Source of the DNA: Flavobacterium frigidimaris
GTDB lineage: Bacteria > Bacteroidota > Bacteroidia > Flavobacteriales > Flavobacteriaceae
Length of the DNA: 64,000 nucleotides
Reading direction: 5' to 3'
NCBI GenBank assembly: GCA_900129595.1
Contig: FQWG01000017.1
Location: 1 to 64,000 of the forward strand
Made by a program: the position numbers and the translations under genes. Under the pieces are notes generated by a model. It did no database searches. It saw only the letters and a program-made list of their open reading frames with translations, and had not been told where the DNA came from. Positions 35,576 to 44,087 of the stretch are shown here, one piece after another (positions within the stretch are counted from its first letter, which is position 1; every line of letters begins with the position of its first letter).

Positions 35576-36622
35576 TTGTGCGATAATACCAATATAACGT
35601 TCCAGATTTTCTTTTTCGATTTGAGCGACAAAGAGTAAAAAATCTTCTTTATTATTTTTGGTCTGAGCGGTTTCTAAACTTTGATAATATTGCATACGAC
35701 TATCATAATCTCCTTTTATGTTGGCAATTATATATCCTTTTTGCAATAAAATTAAATTCATGACCAAACGGGAAGTTCGCCCGTTTCCATCAATAAAAGG
35801 ATGAATTGTTACTAGCCTCTCGTGCATTTCGGCAGCCAGAATAATGGGATGTAATTTGTTTTTATTGATTTCATACCAGATAAAATAATCCTCCATTTCT
35901 TTGGCAACCATAAAAGGTTGGGGTGGCATATGGCTGCTTCCTTTTATCATCACTTGTACTTTTCGATAGCGACCCGCATCTTCAGGAATTATACCCCGTA
36001 GAATTAAATTGTGAATTGATAATAGGTCGCGTTCGTTTAAGGAAACGTTTCTTTGCATTAAATCCTTAATAAATCCAATCGCTTCCTGATGATTAATGGC
36101 TTCCAAGTGCTCACGCATACTTTTTCCTGAAATAGTCAGGCCTTCGTTGATAACCATATCTGTTTCGCGAAGTGTCATTGTATTTCCTTCAATTCGATTA
36201 CTTTCAAAGGTATATTCTAATTCTAACGCCTGAGTAATTCTAAAACTGTCAAACTGACGATAGTTATCTAATTTTGCTTTTAGAAGATCGATTTCTTTCA
36301 GAAGATTTTCGAGAGTACTGGAGATTTTTAATTTTGAAACAGTTTTATTGTATTTAATTTCCTGTTCCGCAACCATCAATGCTTTTAAGGCAAACTCATC
36401 ATCGCCAATTTCGTAAAGAATTTTTTCTTTAAGCCACGCAATCATTAAAGTTTCGTAGTCTATCTCTAAAAGTTGAGAAAGTTTCGAAATCTGATCTTTG
36501 GTTGGTCTTCGTGTTCCTGATTCAAATTTGCTTATTAAAGCTTGATCAATGCCAAGAATTTGTGCCACTTCACGAGTTTTTAAACCTTTTTGCTCTCGGG
36601 CATTTTTAAGAAGTGTTTTCAT
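35573..36622 (-). CDS. HTH-Fic protein (AMP-transferase type) with N-terminal inhibitory motif
   Basis: 349 residues. Residues 1-60 form an XRE-type helix-turn-helix (EVAQILGIDQALISKFESGT). The Fic domain follows with the active-site loop HPFIDGNGRTSR near residue 270 intact. Upstream of it, SNRIEGN fits the inhibitory [S/T]xxxE[G/N] motif, so this is an N-terminally autoinhibited (class II) Fic protein. Fic enzymes AMPylate target proteins; the HTH suggests control of its own or nearby promoters. No antitoxin gene is adjacent. Confidence 0.92.
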   Translation of the reverse strand: MKTLLKNAREQKGLKTREVAQILGIDQALISKFESGTRRPTKDQISKLSQLLEIDYETLMIAWLKEKILYEIGDDEFALKALMVAEQEIKYNKTVSKLKISSTLENLLKEIDLLKAKLDNYRQFDSFRITQALELEYTFESNRIEGNTMTLRETDMVINEGLTISGKSMREHLEAINHQEAIGFIKDLMQRNVSLNERDLLSIHNLILRGIIPEDAGRYRKVQVMIKGSSHMPPQPFMVAKEMEDYFIWYEINKNKLHPIILAAEMHERLVTIHPFIDGNGRTSRLVMNLILLQKGYIIANIKGDYDSRMQYYQSLETAQTKNNKEDFLLFVAQIEKENLERYIGIIAQ

Positions 36623-36710
36623 TATTGGTTATGAATTAAAATGTCTTGACAAATTTAGTCATTTTTTGTAAAAAAAAGCAATATTTAAAAAAAATATATT
36701 GCTTTATAAA

Positions 36711-37361
36711 TTATATTTTGCTTTTTGGAGGAAGCGAGCCGTCTTTTCTCATTTCGTCAACGACAGCTTGCATGATTGCGTCTACAGTTGATCCTAAATC
36801 TGTCACATAATCAGATTTTGTAGTTCCTGTCCAGATTAGTTTATTTTCTTTTAATGAAAAAACGTTTGTTTCGACCATATACGACGTGGTTTCCTGATAG
36901 TATCCCGGATCATAAAAGTAAGGCGAATACATTCCGTACCAGTTTCCAAAACCATACCCGTAAACGCCACTATATAAGCCATCAAAACCTCCGTAATACA
37001 TGCCTGTATAACTTCCCGGAACATAGGTGGTTTCTTTTTCGGTACTTACCAGACGTAAAGTAATAACGCCATCAAAATCTTCGTCTTGTAGTATTTTTAA
37101 TTTTTGTTCCTGCGTGAGGTTTTTAGTCGTTTCGTTTAAGTATTCATAAGAAGTTTTGAAGATTGGATTGCTGGCTGCAATTCTGTTTTCGGTGACTCTT
37201 CTGGATGCTTCGTCTTTTAATAACGCAACAACTAAAACTTTTTTGAAATTTTCCTGGGCGACTGTTATTTTTGGATCTCTCCAGCTATTAACTATTGCAG
37301 TATTGCTGCCACAGCTTGCAAGTGTCAAAGCGATGATAAATAAAGTTAAGTATTTCTTCAT
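36711..37361 (-). CDS. Lipoprotein of unknown function (DUF4136-like)
   Basis: 216 residues with a lipoprotein signal (MKKYLTLFIIALTLASCGSN). The mature part opens VNSWRDPKI, a segment typical of small Bacteroidota lipoproteins near DUF4136, then FKKVLVVALLKDEASRRVTE and a Gly/Tyr-rich middle (about 115-150, GGFDGLYSGVYGYGFGNWYG). Later, TNVFSLKENKLIWTG resembles the family core. Envelope location is clear; function is unknown. Single gene. Confidence 0.75.
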   Translation of the reverse strand: MKKYLTLFIIALTLASCGSNTAIVNSWRDPKITVAQENFKKVLVVALLKDEASRRVTENRIAASNPIFKTSYEYLNETTKNLTQEQKLKILQDEDFDGVITLRLVSTEKETTYVPGSYTGMYYGGFDGLYSGVYGYGFGNWYGMYSPYFYDPGYYQETTSYMVETNVFSLKENKLIWTGTTKSDYVTDLGSTVDAIMQAVVDEMRKDGSLPPKSKI

Positions 37362-37437
37362 ATTACAAGGTTTTTAAATATTGTAATAAAAATACGTATA
37401 AAAGATTAACAAATGGTTCTTGTTGTTAAAAATAACT

Positions 37438-37893
37438 TTAATTGTAAGCTTTTTTTATTCTGTCTAAATCACGTTTTGTATCCTGTTCTTTAAGGGATTC
37501 TCGTTTGTCGTAGGTTTTCTTTCCTTTACAAAGTCCTATTTGCAGTTTTGCAAGTCCTTTTTCATTAGTAAATAATTTTAAAGGTACAATTGTAAGTCCT
37601 TTTGCCTGAACACTTTTATGAAGACTTTTTAGTTCTTTTTTATTTAAAAGTAATTTTCGTTCACTTCTTGATTTGTGATTGAATTGATTTCCAAACATAT
37701 ATTCTTCGATATATGTATTAATAGCAAAAAGTTCGAGATTGTTAAATTCACAAAAACTTTCGGTAATATTTGCTTTCCCTAATCGGATAGATTTGATTTC
37801 TGTACCGGATAAAACAATTCCGGCAGTATAAGTATCGATTATCTCATAATCAAATCGAGCTCTTTTATTAAGTATATTGACTGTTTTTAACAT
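37438..37893 (-). CDS. smpB: SsrA-binding protein SmpB
   Basis: 151 residues from the ATG at 37893 (MLKTVNILNKRARFDYEI); the frame extends 14 codons further upstream but the conserved family start is here. Visible: GIVLSGTEIKSIR, FEL-like EFNNLELFA, RKLLLNKKEL and the basic C-terminal tail KKTYDKRESLKEQDTKRDLDR cut short here at KKAYN. It delivers tmRNA to stalled ribosomes. The prfH operon provides a separate rescue system in the same window. Confidence 0.95.
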   Translation of the reverse strand: MLKTVNILNKRARFDYEIIDTYTAGIVLSGTEIKSIRLGKANITESFCEFNNLELFAINTYIEEYMFGNQFNHKSRSERKLLLNKKELKSLHKSVQAKGLTIVPLKLFTNEKGLAKLQIGLCKGKKTYDKRESLKEQDTKRDLDRIKKAYN

Positions 37894-37997
37894 AATGCAA
37901 ATGTAAACAAAATTGAAAAACTTTGACGCAATCAAAGATAATTAAAGTTTTTTTTTAATCTATGATTTATATCATTTCTACAGAAAAAGCTTACCTA

Positions 37998-38005
37998 TAT
38001 TTTTG
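37998..38005 (+). promoter_or_regulatory. Candidate -7 element of the outer-membrane barrel gene
   Basis: TATTTTTG, 27 bp before the ATG at 38033; no well-placed TTG upstream. Confidence 0.45.
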
Positions 38006-38032
38006 TTAAATAATTTATAATTAAAATCAAAA

Positions 38033-38659
38033 ATGAAAAAAATTTTAACATTCGTTAGTATTGCGTTAATTGGGTTAACTGCAAAAGCACAAGATGCTAG
38101 TCAAGGTTTAAAAGGTGCTTGGTTTGTAACGTCGCAATTTGGTTATCAACAAACTAAAACAGGAGATGCCAAAAACACAAATTTATCCGTAATACCAATT
38201 GTGGGAACTTTTATAACTCCATCGGTTGCTATTGGTGCTGGATTGGGTTATATTAATATGAAATCTGATCTAGGCTCAACTACATCCGGAAAAACAGATT
38301 TATTCGTAATTCAGCCATTGGCAAGAAAATATTGGAATGTTGCAGGTTCTCTTTATTTCTTCGGACAAGCTGCTTTGCCGGTTATCACAGGTAAAGAAAA
38401 AGAAAGTGATACAAAAATAAGTCAGTTTGGTCTGTCTGTATCAGGAGGTTTTGATTATTTTGTAACTAAAAATTTCTCAGTAGAGTTTTCTTATGATTTA
38501 GCGAATTTTACATCGACTACAATTGATCCAAAAACCGGGGATAAAACGACTGTTACTAATTTTGGATTGGCGCATATGGCAAATGTTGATTCTGCTTATC
38601 TTGTAGGAGGTTCAAATTTAACCACTCCACTTGCTGTTGGATTTAAATTTATATTCTAA
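38033..38659 (+). CDS. Outer membrane beta-barrel protein
   Basis: 208 residues with a signal peptide (MKKILTFVSIALIGLTAKAQ). The mature part has alternating strands ending in aromatic residues (FGYQQTKT, AIGAGLGYINMKS, LFVIQPLARKYWN, LYFFGQAAL, VSGGFDYFVTKNFSVEFSY) and ends LAVGFKFIF, the usual C-terminal strand of a small OmpW/OmpA-like barrel. No partner or substrate is evident; it is monocistronic. Confidence 0.85.
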   Translation: MKKILTFVSIALIGLTAKAQDASQGLKGAWFVTSQFGYQQTKTGDAKNTNLSVIPIVGTFITPSVAIGAGLGYINMKSDLGSTTSGKTDLFVIQPLARKYWNVAGSLYFFGQAALPVITGKEKESDTKISQFGLSVSGGFDYFVTKNFSVEFSYDLANFTSTTIDPKTGDKTTVTNFGLAHMANVDSAYLVGGSNLTTPLAVGFKFIF

Positions 38660-38670
38660 ATATATGTAGA

Positions 38671-38699
38671 TTGATTTAAATTTCAATTTGCTAATTTTG
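38671..38699 (+). promoter_or_regulatory. Promoter upstream of a hairpin and the VF530 gene (TTG-N18-TAATTTTG)
   Basis: TTG at 38671-38673 and TAATTTTG at 38692-38699, an ideal 18-bp spacing. The predicted transcript would start near 38705, directly at the hairpin 38706-38739. Confidence 0.65.
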
Positions 38700-38705
38700 T
38701 AAAAA

Positions 38706-38739
38706 AAAAGACTGTACTTTTTAGAGTACAGTCTTTTTT
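38706..38739 (+). terminator. Hairpin with T-run between outer-membrane gene and VF530 gene
   Basis: Perfect 12-bp stem aaagactgtact / agtacagtcttt with a T-run after it. It can end the outer-membrane-protein transcript, but it also lies just after a good promoter, so it might act as an attenuator or 5' stabiliser for the next gene. Confidence 0.8.
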
Positions 38740-38762
38740 AGTATTATCATTAAATTTATAAG

Positions 38763-38990
38763 ATGCAAAATCAATCAACAGATCCGTTACATGGAATCAC
38801 ACTTCAAAAAATAGTAGAAGCACTGGTAGATCATTATGGTTTTGATACATTGGCAGAATTGATTCCTGTAAAATGTTTTACTTCAAATCCAAGTGTGAAA
38901 TCAAGTTTGACTTTTTTAAGAAAAACCGATTGGGCTCGAAAAAAAGTTGAAGATTTATACGTAAAATCTTTGCCTAAATTTACGAAGTAA
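38763..38990 (+). CDS. VF530-like DNA-binding protein (DUF2132)
   Basis: 75 residues. The sequence DPLHGITLQKIVEALVDHYG, then CFTSNPSVKSSLTFLRKTDWAR, matches the VF530/DUF2132 family of small basic proteins whose structure was solved by structural genomics and proposed to bind DNA. Cytoplasmic. It is convergent and end-to-end with the DUF3575 gene (stop codons abut at 38990/38991). Confidence 0.9.
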   Translation: MQNQSTDPLHGITLQKIVEALVDHYGFDTLAELIPVKCFTSNPSVKSSLTFLRKTDWARKKVEDLYVKSLPKFTK

Positions 38991-39545
38991 TTACAATTTA
39001 TAAGAAATCATAACACCGCCACGGTAAGGAAGCCATTCGCCGCTTTTGTTCCAGTTTGGTGCTTTTTCGTATCTGCCGGGAGTTCCGTCGTTATAATATC
39101 CGTGATAAAATCCTTGATGCCAGCCAGCTCCTGCAAAAATGTCAAGTAAAAATTTATCGTTTAATTTGATGTTGTATCCGGCTGTGATACCTAATCTATA
39201 TCCAAATCCGTGCTCATATTTGTTGGTATCCCAGTAATTCCATTTTTGTAGTTCGTAAACATCTGGACCGGCATGACCACCTAAATAAAAGCCGTTGTAT
39301 TTTTCTTTAAAATGATAACGAACTTCTGGAGTTAATGTGTAAAATTTCATTGGACTGTGACCATCAAAAGATTCCCAAAAAGAAGCCATTACATCAACGC
39401 TAAAAGTTAATTTTTCTCCAATGCTGGTCTCAATACCAATATTTGGAACGCCAACTAAAGCTGTTGCGGCATTAAATTTAATAAAAGTTTGACTTTGGGA
39501 CTGAATCGAAAAGAAAAGAACTGTCAGAATTAAGAATTTTTTCAT
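38991..39545 (-). CDS. DUF3575 outer membrane protein
   Basis: 184 residues with a signal peptide (MKKFLILTVLFFSIQSQSQ). Features of DUF3575: FNAATALVGVPNIGIETSIG, then VDVMASFWESF, LTPEVRYHF, GFYLGGHAG, and closing RGGVMISYKL. A small outer-membrane barrel of unknown role. A -7-like box on the minus strand is at 39598-39605. Confidence 0.85.
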   Translation of the reverse strand: MKKFLILTVLFFSIQSQSQTFIKFNAATALVGVPNIGIETSIGEKLTFSVDVMASFWESFDGHSPMKFYTLTPEVRYHFKEKYNGFYLGGHAGPDVYELQKWNYWDTNKYEHGFGYRLGITAGYNIKLNDKFLLDIFAGAGWHQGFYHGYYNDGTPGRYEKAPNWNKSGEWLPYRGGVMISYKL

Positions 39546-39597
39546 AAAATAGTTATTTTGCGGGGAAAAAATAAGGCTTCGTTGCTTATTTCGCGTG

Positions 39598-39605
39598 CAA
39601 ATATA
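39598..39605 (-). promoter_or_regulatory. Candidate -7 element of the DUF3575 gene
   Basis: On the minus strand this reads TATATTTG, matching TAnnTTTG, about 55 bp before the ATG. No clear TTG was found further upstream. Confidence 0.45.
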
Positions 39606-39679
39606 ACGTAAACCATTAATTACTATTATGAAAATACTTTAATTTAACAAGGATGTTTTTTTTGAATAATTTGTGTTGA

Positions 39680-40231
39680 TTACTTAGGTTCTAATAATGA
39701 GTAGATTACGCTGTCTAAAAAGCGGCCTTCGTAAAATTCGTTTTCTTTTAAATGAGCTTCTTTAACAAATCCGCACTTTTGGAGCACTTTTTCAGAAGCA
39801 TAATTTTCAGGATCAATTACGGCTTCAATCGAATGCAATTTCAAATCTTTAAAGCCATAAGTAATCAATCGATTTACAGCTTCGGGAATAATTCCTTTTC
39901 CGTGAAATTCAGGTAATAAGATATATCCAATTTCGGCACGATAATTTTCTGGCTGCATTCTGTAATATCCAATAATACCCAATAGTCTCGGATTCCCTTT
40001 TAGGGTTATTCCCCAATTGATTCCAATGTTTGTTACTATTTTATCTTCGATCATCGCAATATGTTCAAGAGCATCTTTAGCATTTTTAACCAATGGTCGC
40101 GGAATGTATTTCATAGTTTCAGGATTCGAACGCAATTCGAAAACTTCATTTACATCTTCCTTAGTGATTCTTCTTAAAAGCAAGCGTTCTGTTTCTATTT
40201 CCGGAAATGGGGTAAAATTAAATTCTAACAT
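39680..40231 (-). CDS. GNAT N-acetyltransferase (RimJ/RimL-like)
   Basis: 183 residues. Opens with FPEIETERLLLRRITKEDVNEVFELRS, typical of RimJ/RimL-like enzymes; the acetyl-CoA loop is LPEFHGKGIIPEAVNRLI, then SIEAVIDPENYASEKVLQKCGF. It acetylates an amino group of a protein or small molecule; the substrate is unknown. It starts 10 bp after the aldose-epimerase stop, so the two form a minus-strand operon. Confidence 0.9.
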   Translation of the reverse strand: MLEFNFTPFPEIETERLLLRRITKEDVNEVFELRSNPETMKYIPRPLVKNAKDALEHIAMIEDKIVTNIGINWGITLKGNPRLLGIIGYYRMQPENYRAEIGYILLPEFHGKGIIPEAVNRLITYGFKDLKLHSIEAVIDPENYASEKVLQKCGFVKEAHLKENEFYEGRFLDSVIYSLLEPK

Positions 40232-40241
40232 TTTTTTTTAA

Positions 40242-41093
40242 TTATAATAGTGTTATACTAAACTTTGAATGAAAGGTTTGGTTGGCATCCAGAACTAAAA
40301 TTCCTTCTTTTTCGAATAAATCTCCTGAATTTTCGGATGTATCTGAATAACCCAGCCAAGGTTCAATACAAACAAATGGCGCTTTTTCTTTTGTCCAGAT
40401 CCCTAAACTCGGAAAATCTTCAAAATCAACTTTAATATAAGGTTTAGAGTTTTCAAGGATAGTCAGGGAATTCGATTCTAAAGATTTAAATATCAATGCA
40501 TCATTTTCGAATAATTGGTAATTCAAAGGAATCAGATTGTCAGAAGTTTCTAAAACTTCCGTTTTGTTGGAAATTAAATCATGCTCTAAAATGTAATATT
40601 TTAAAACTTCTTCTTTTTCAAATTCTATAGCATAATTTTCGAAATTCTCAGCTAAAGCTATTGCAGGATGAGCTCCAATTGAAAAAGGCATCTTAGTTTG
40701 ATTTTTATTAATTACTTTATATTCGATGTCTAAAGAAGTTTCTTTAAGAGTATAAATAAGTTGTAATTCAAATTCAAAAGGGTATTTTTTCAACGTTTCA
40801 GCATCTGATTTTAGAGAGAAAACAGCACTGTTTTCAGTCTTGTCAACTAATTGAAAATCCATATCACGAGCAAATCCATGTCTTGGCAATTGATATTCTT
40901 TTTCGTTGATTGTATAGGTATTGTTTTTTAAAGTGCCTATAATAGGAAAAAGAATTGGAGAATGCTTTCCCCAGAAATCAGGATTCCCTTCCCAGATATA
41001 TTCTTTGTTTTGATTGTTTTTTAATGAAAATAATTCAGCTCCGGAATGTTTAATAGAAGCGTTTATTGTTGGATTTGAGATAGTTGTGTTCAA
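40242..41093 (-). CDS. Aldose 1-epimerase family protein
   Basis: 283 residues, starting at a TTG codon (no in-frame ATG gives a complete N-terminus). A galactose mutarotase-like beta sandwich: GAELFSLKNNQNKEYIW, FPIIGTLKNNTYTI, LPRHGFARDMDF with the catalytic His, SIGAHPAIAL with the second His, and ICIEPW-like CIEPWLGYSD. This subgroup (LacX-like) interconverts sugar anomers or acts on sugar phosphates. First gene of the operon with the GNAT gene. Confidence 0.9.
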   Translation of the reverse strand: MNTTISNPTINASIKHSGAELFSLKNNQNKEYIWEGNPDFWGKHSPILFPIIGTLKNNTYTINEKEYQLPRHGFARDMDFQLVDKTENSAVFSLKSDAETLKKYPFEFELQLIYTLKETSLDIEYKVINKNQTKMPFSIGAHPAIALAENFENYAIEFEKEEVLKYYILEHDLISNKTEVLETSDNLIPLNYQLFENDALIFKSLESNSLTILENSKPYIKVDFEDFPSLGIWTKEKAPFVCIEPWLGYSDTSENSGDLFEKEGILVLDANQTFHSKFSITLL

Positions 41094-41278
41094 ATTATGT
41101 AAAGTTGAAGTGAATGAATTTTATATTGATGTAAATATATTTTATAAATTTTAGTTTTTAAGAAAAACCTTCAAATTATTTTTTTGATAAAATTTTGCTA
41201 AAATTCAATTTATGATTCTTCTTTTCTCTGTAAATAGCTTTTTTTTTCATTAATTTGCTACATAAACAGCTAAAAAAT

Positions 41279-43549
41279 ATGAAAATACAATCCTTCAAAG
41301 CCTTATTAACCATGGCTTTATTTGTTGGGATTTCTTCTGTTTGGGCACAACAAACGCCTACAGCAACAGCAGTAAATCCTGTTAATAATTATAATTATCA
41401 TGATGCCTTTGGGCCTCATTTTTACACAAAAAATGGAACTCCAACCCGTTCTGCAAGTGGTCAGCCCGGAGTTGAATATTGGCAAAACAGAGCCGATTAT
41501 CAGATAACGGCAAGGTTAAATGCTACTACAAATGAAATCATTGGTACAGATGAAATAACCTATACCAACAACAGTCCGGATAAAATGTCATTTGTCTGGC
41601 TGAATGTAGATCAAAACTTATTTAAGGAAGATTCAAGAGGAAATGCTATCGTGCCTTTAACGGGAAGTCGTAATGGCGCCCAGGGACAGGTTTTTGACGG
41701 AGGGAATAAAATCAAATCAGTTAAAGTGATTTCTGTTGGAAAGAAAAAAACTGAAGTAGAAGCAAAATATGTGATTACGGATACCAGAATGCAAATATTT
41801 CTTCCCGAAGAATTAGCATCAAAAGGAGGAGCTGTAAAAATCAAAATCGAATTTGCATTCACAGCTCCTTTTGAAGGATCAGACAGAATGGGAGTGTTAG
41901 AAACTAAAAACGGCAAAATTTTCACCATAGCACAATGGTATCCCCGTATGTGTGTGTATGACGATGTAAGAGGCTGGAATACGCATCCATATTTGGGAGC
42001 TTCTGAATTTTATCTGGAATACGGAAACTTTGATGTAAAACTTACGGTACCGGCTAATCATTATGTGGTAGGTTCAGGTGAATTGCTAAATGGGGCAGAA
42101 GTGTTGCCGGCAGATGTATTTAAGCGTTATAAAGAAGCATCTTTAAGTGATAAAACGGTTATGATTCGTTCTGCTGAAGAAGTTGCTGCAACTGCAAATA
42201 CAGCTGCTTCTGGAGAGAAAACATGGCATTACCAGATCAAAAATGCACGTGATTTTTCGTGGGCATCTTCACCGGCTTTTATCTTAGACGGAGCAAAGAT
42301 TAATTTACCAAGTGGTAAAAAAGCATTGGCTTTATCTGCTTATCCGGTAGAAAGTGCCGGACAAGGTGCTTACGGACGTTCTACTGAATATGTAAAAGCA
42401 GCTATAGAACATTATTCTAAAACATGGTTCGAATATCCTTATCCGGCCGCTACAAACGTGGCAGGAAATGAAGGCGGAATGGAGTATCCCGGAATTGTTT
42501 TTTGTGGATGGGAATCTAAAGGACAAGATTTGTGGGGAGTTACAGATCATGAATTTGGCCATATTTGGTTTCCTATGATTGTAGGATCGAATGAAAGATT
42601 GTTTGGGTGGATGGATGAAGGTTTCAATACTTTTATTAATTCGCTAAGTACAGCCGCATTTAATAAAGGAGAATATGTAGAAGCGCCAACAGATTTACAT
42701 AAAGGAGCTGAGTCATTTACAAGAACTGATTTAGAAACTGTAATGAGTTCTCCTGATAATATGAAAGAAGCAAATATTGGTATGTTGTGTTATTTTAAAC
42801 CAAGTTCAGCTTTGATAATTTTGAGAGAGCAAATATTAGGAAAAGAGCGTTTTGATACTGCTTTCCGTACTTATATAGAACGCTGGGCTTATAAACATCC
42901 GCAACCGGATGACTTTTTCAGATCGATGGAAAACGTTGCAGGCGAAGATTTAAGTTGGTTTTGGAGAAGCTGGTTCGTAAACAACTGGCGTTTTGATCAG
43001 GGTATTAATTCAATTAAGTACGTAAAAAATGATCCGTCAAAAGGAGTTGTAATTACCGTTGAAAATTTCGACAAGATGCCAATGCCAATTGTTGCAGATG
43101 TCAAAACAAAAAGCGGGAAGGTGACAAGGGTCAATATTCCTGTAGAAGTTTGGCAACGCAATACTGTATGGTCTTTCAAATATAATTCTACTGAAGAAAT
43201 TGAAAGTGTTACACTTGATCCTGATCATGTTTTTCCGGATAATAATGAAGCAAATAATGTCTGGAAAGCGGGAAACGGTAAAATAGAGAAGGATGTAATT
43301 TTAGATGGTTATTTAGGGACTTATTCTACCTCAAGAGCGCCTTTGAAAATTGATTTTACTGAAAAGAACAGCACATTAAATGTAGAAATTACAAACTTTC
43401 CTAAGTTTACTGTAGTTCCTGTAGAAAACGAAAAAGATACTTTTGAGTCTAAAAGTGCCGGATTAAAGTTTAAGTTTAATGAAGCTAAAACAGGTTTCGA
43501 CATGGTTATTTTAGGTAACGGAGAAACAATTCCATTTACAAAAAAGTAA
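41279..43549 (+). CDS. M1 family aminopeptidase (gluzincin)
   Basis: 756 residues from the ATG at 41279, giving a signal peptide MKIQSFKALLTMALFVGISS...WAQQ; the eight upstream codons are extra. Zinc site HEFGH (424-428) with the third ligand E447 (MDEGF), exactly 18 residues later; the exopeptidase motif appears as GGMEYPG. An exported metallopeptidase that removes residues from peptides. A terminator follows; the gene is monocistronic. Confidence 0.93.
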   Translation: MKIQSFKALLTMALFVGISSVWAQQTPTATAVNPVNNYNYHDAFGPHFYTKNGTPTRSASGQPGVEYWQNRADYQITARLNATTNEIIGTDEITYTNNSPDKMSFVWLNVDQNLFKEDSRGNAIVPLTGSRNGAQGQVFDGGNKIKSVKVISVGKKKTEVEAKYVITDTRMQIFLPEELASKGGAVKIKIEFAFTAPFEGSDRMGVLETKNGKIFTIAQWYPRMCVYDDVRGWNTHPYLGASEFYLEYGNFDVKLTVPANHYVVGSGELLNGAEVLPADVFKRYKEASLSDKTVMIRSAEEVAATANTAASGEKTWHYQIKNARDFSWASSPAFILDGAKINLPSGKKALALSAYPVESAGQGAYGRSTEYVKAAIEHYSKTWFEYPYPAATNVAGNEGGMEYPGIVFCGWESKGQDLWGVTDHEFGHIWFPMIVGSNERLFGWMDEGFNTFINSLSTAAFNKGEYVEAPTDLHKGAESFTRTDLETVMSSPDNMKEANIGMLCYFKPSSALIILREQILGKERFDTAFRTYIERWAYKHPQPDDFFRSMENVAGEDLSWFWRSWFVNNWRFDQGINSIKYVKNDPSKGVVITVENFDKMPMPIVADVKTKSGKVTRVNIPVEVWQRNTVWSFKYNSTEEIESVTLDPDHVFPDNNEANNVWKAGNGKIEKDVILDGYLGTYSTSRAPLKIDFTEKNSTLNVEITNFPKFTVVPVENEKDTFESKSAGLKFKFNEAKTGFDMVILGNGETIPFTKK

Positions 43550-43572
43550 GATTATAAAATATAAAGTTTTTA

Positions 43573-43607
43573 AAACCCGATAGTTAGTAATAACTATCGG
43601 GTTTTTT
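43573..43607 (+). terminator. Terminator of the M1 peptidase gene
   Basis: Perfect 13-bp stem aacccgatagtta / taactatcgggtt with loop gtaa and a T-run. Confidence 0.92.
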
Positions 43608-43609
43608 GT

Positions 43610-43682
43610 TTTGTTTCATGTTTCAAGTTTTTGATTGTAAAAAAACTCAGCACCTTAGCAGCTCAGAATCTTAGCACCTTTA
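43610..43682. repeat. Two word-repeat elements before the arg cluster promoter
   Basis: 43610-43630 reads tttgtttcatgtttcaagtt(t), a half copy of the element at 47541-47671. 43646-43682 contains ctcagaatcttagcacct, identical to an 18-mer at 53584-53620. Both are noncoding. Confidence 0.7.
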
Positions 43683-43727
43683 AAAAAAAACAACATTTCA
43701 TTAAAAAAATGTTAGAATTTAATTTTT

Positions 43728-43760
43728 TTGTTTTTAGAATTAAAAAATAGTGTACTTTTG
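43728..43760 (+). promoter_or_regulatory. Promoter P1 of the arginine cluster (TTG-N22-TACTTTTG)
   Basis: TTG at 43728-43730 and TACTTTTG at 43753-43760, 22 bp apart. The box ends 5 bp before an ATG (43766), so transcription would start at or beside that codon. A leader of about 320 nt would precede the first cluster gene. Confidence 0.65.
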
Positions 43761-43765
43761 CATCG

Positions 43766-43852
43766 ATGAATAAAATAAGTTTACATATAACTTCTTTGTC
43801 ACGGACAAACTCACCTGTAACTTCTCCCGAAGTACGGATACTATCTCTATAG
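43766..43852 (+). CDS. Possible leaderless 28-residue leader peptide of the arg cluster
   Basis: ATG at 43766, stop TAG at 43850-43852. The peptide is MNKISLHITSLSRTNSPVTS followed by PEVRILSL. Both arginines use CGG, a codon scarce in the neighbouring genes, which mostly use AGA or CGT. The placement directly at the predicted transcript start of an arginine operon suggests a regulatory leader, though it is only an inference and no anti-terminator hairpin was identified with certainty. Confidence 0.4.
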   Translation: MNKISLHITSLSRTNSPVTSPEVRILSL

Positions 43853-44087
43853 TATTCACAGAGTTTTTCGCCGCGTATTTATTTATATTCATTTTTCATT
43901 TTGAAATCACACAATTTGTCCATTGGACAAACATATCCTAAAAGTATACATAGTTTTTTGAATTTTCTAAATCAAGTTTTTGATTTTGAGGATGTTACTT
44001 CTATTATGTCTATTTTTGTCGGATCGATTTCTGAATTTCAAACTAAACAATACGTTTTAATTTTTAACTCTAACTTCAACTATTGAA
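43853..44087 (+). promoter_or_regulatory. Long leader of the arg cluster with a second promoter candidate P2
   Basis: About 235 bp between the leader ORF and the first enzyme gene. It contains P2: TTG at 43986-43988 and TATTTTTG at 44011-44018, 22 bp apart, which would leave a leader near 64 nt. A TTG-initiated 61-codon frame (43901-44086) ends 1 bp before the GNAT ATG, but P2 lies inside it and its composition is not protein-like, so no protein is claimed. Confidence 0.5.

Noticed and set aside
43901..44086. 61-codon ORF ending 1 bp before the GNAT gene
   Set aside because: Starts with TTG, has the P2 promoter inside, and the composition does not look like a protein; treated as leader.
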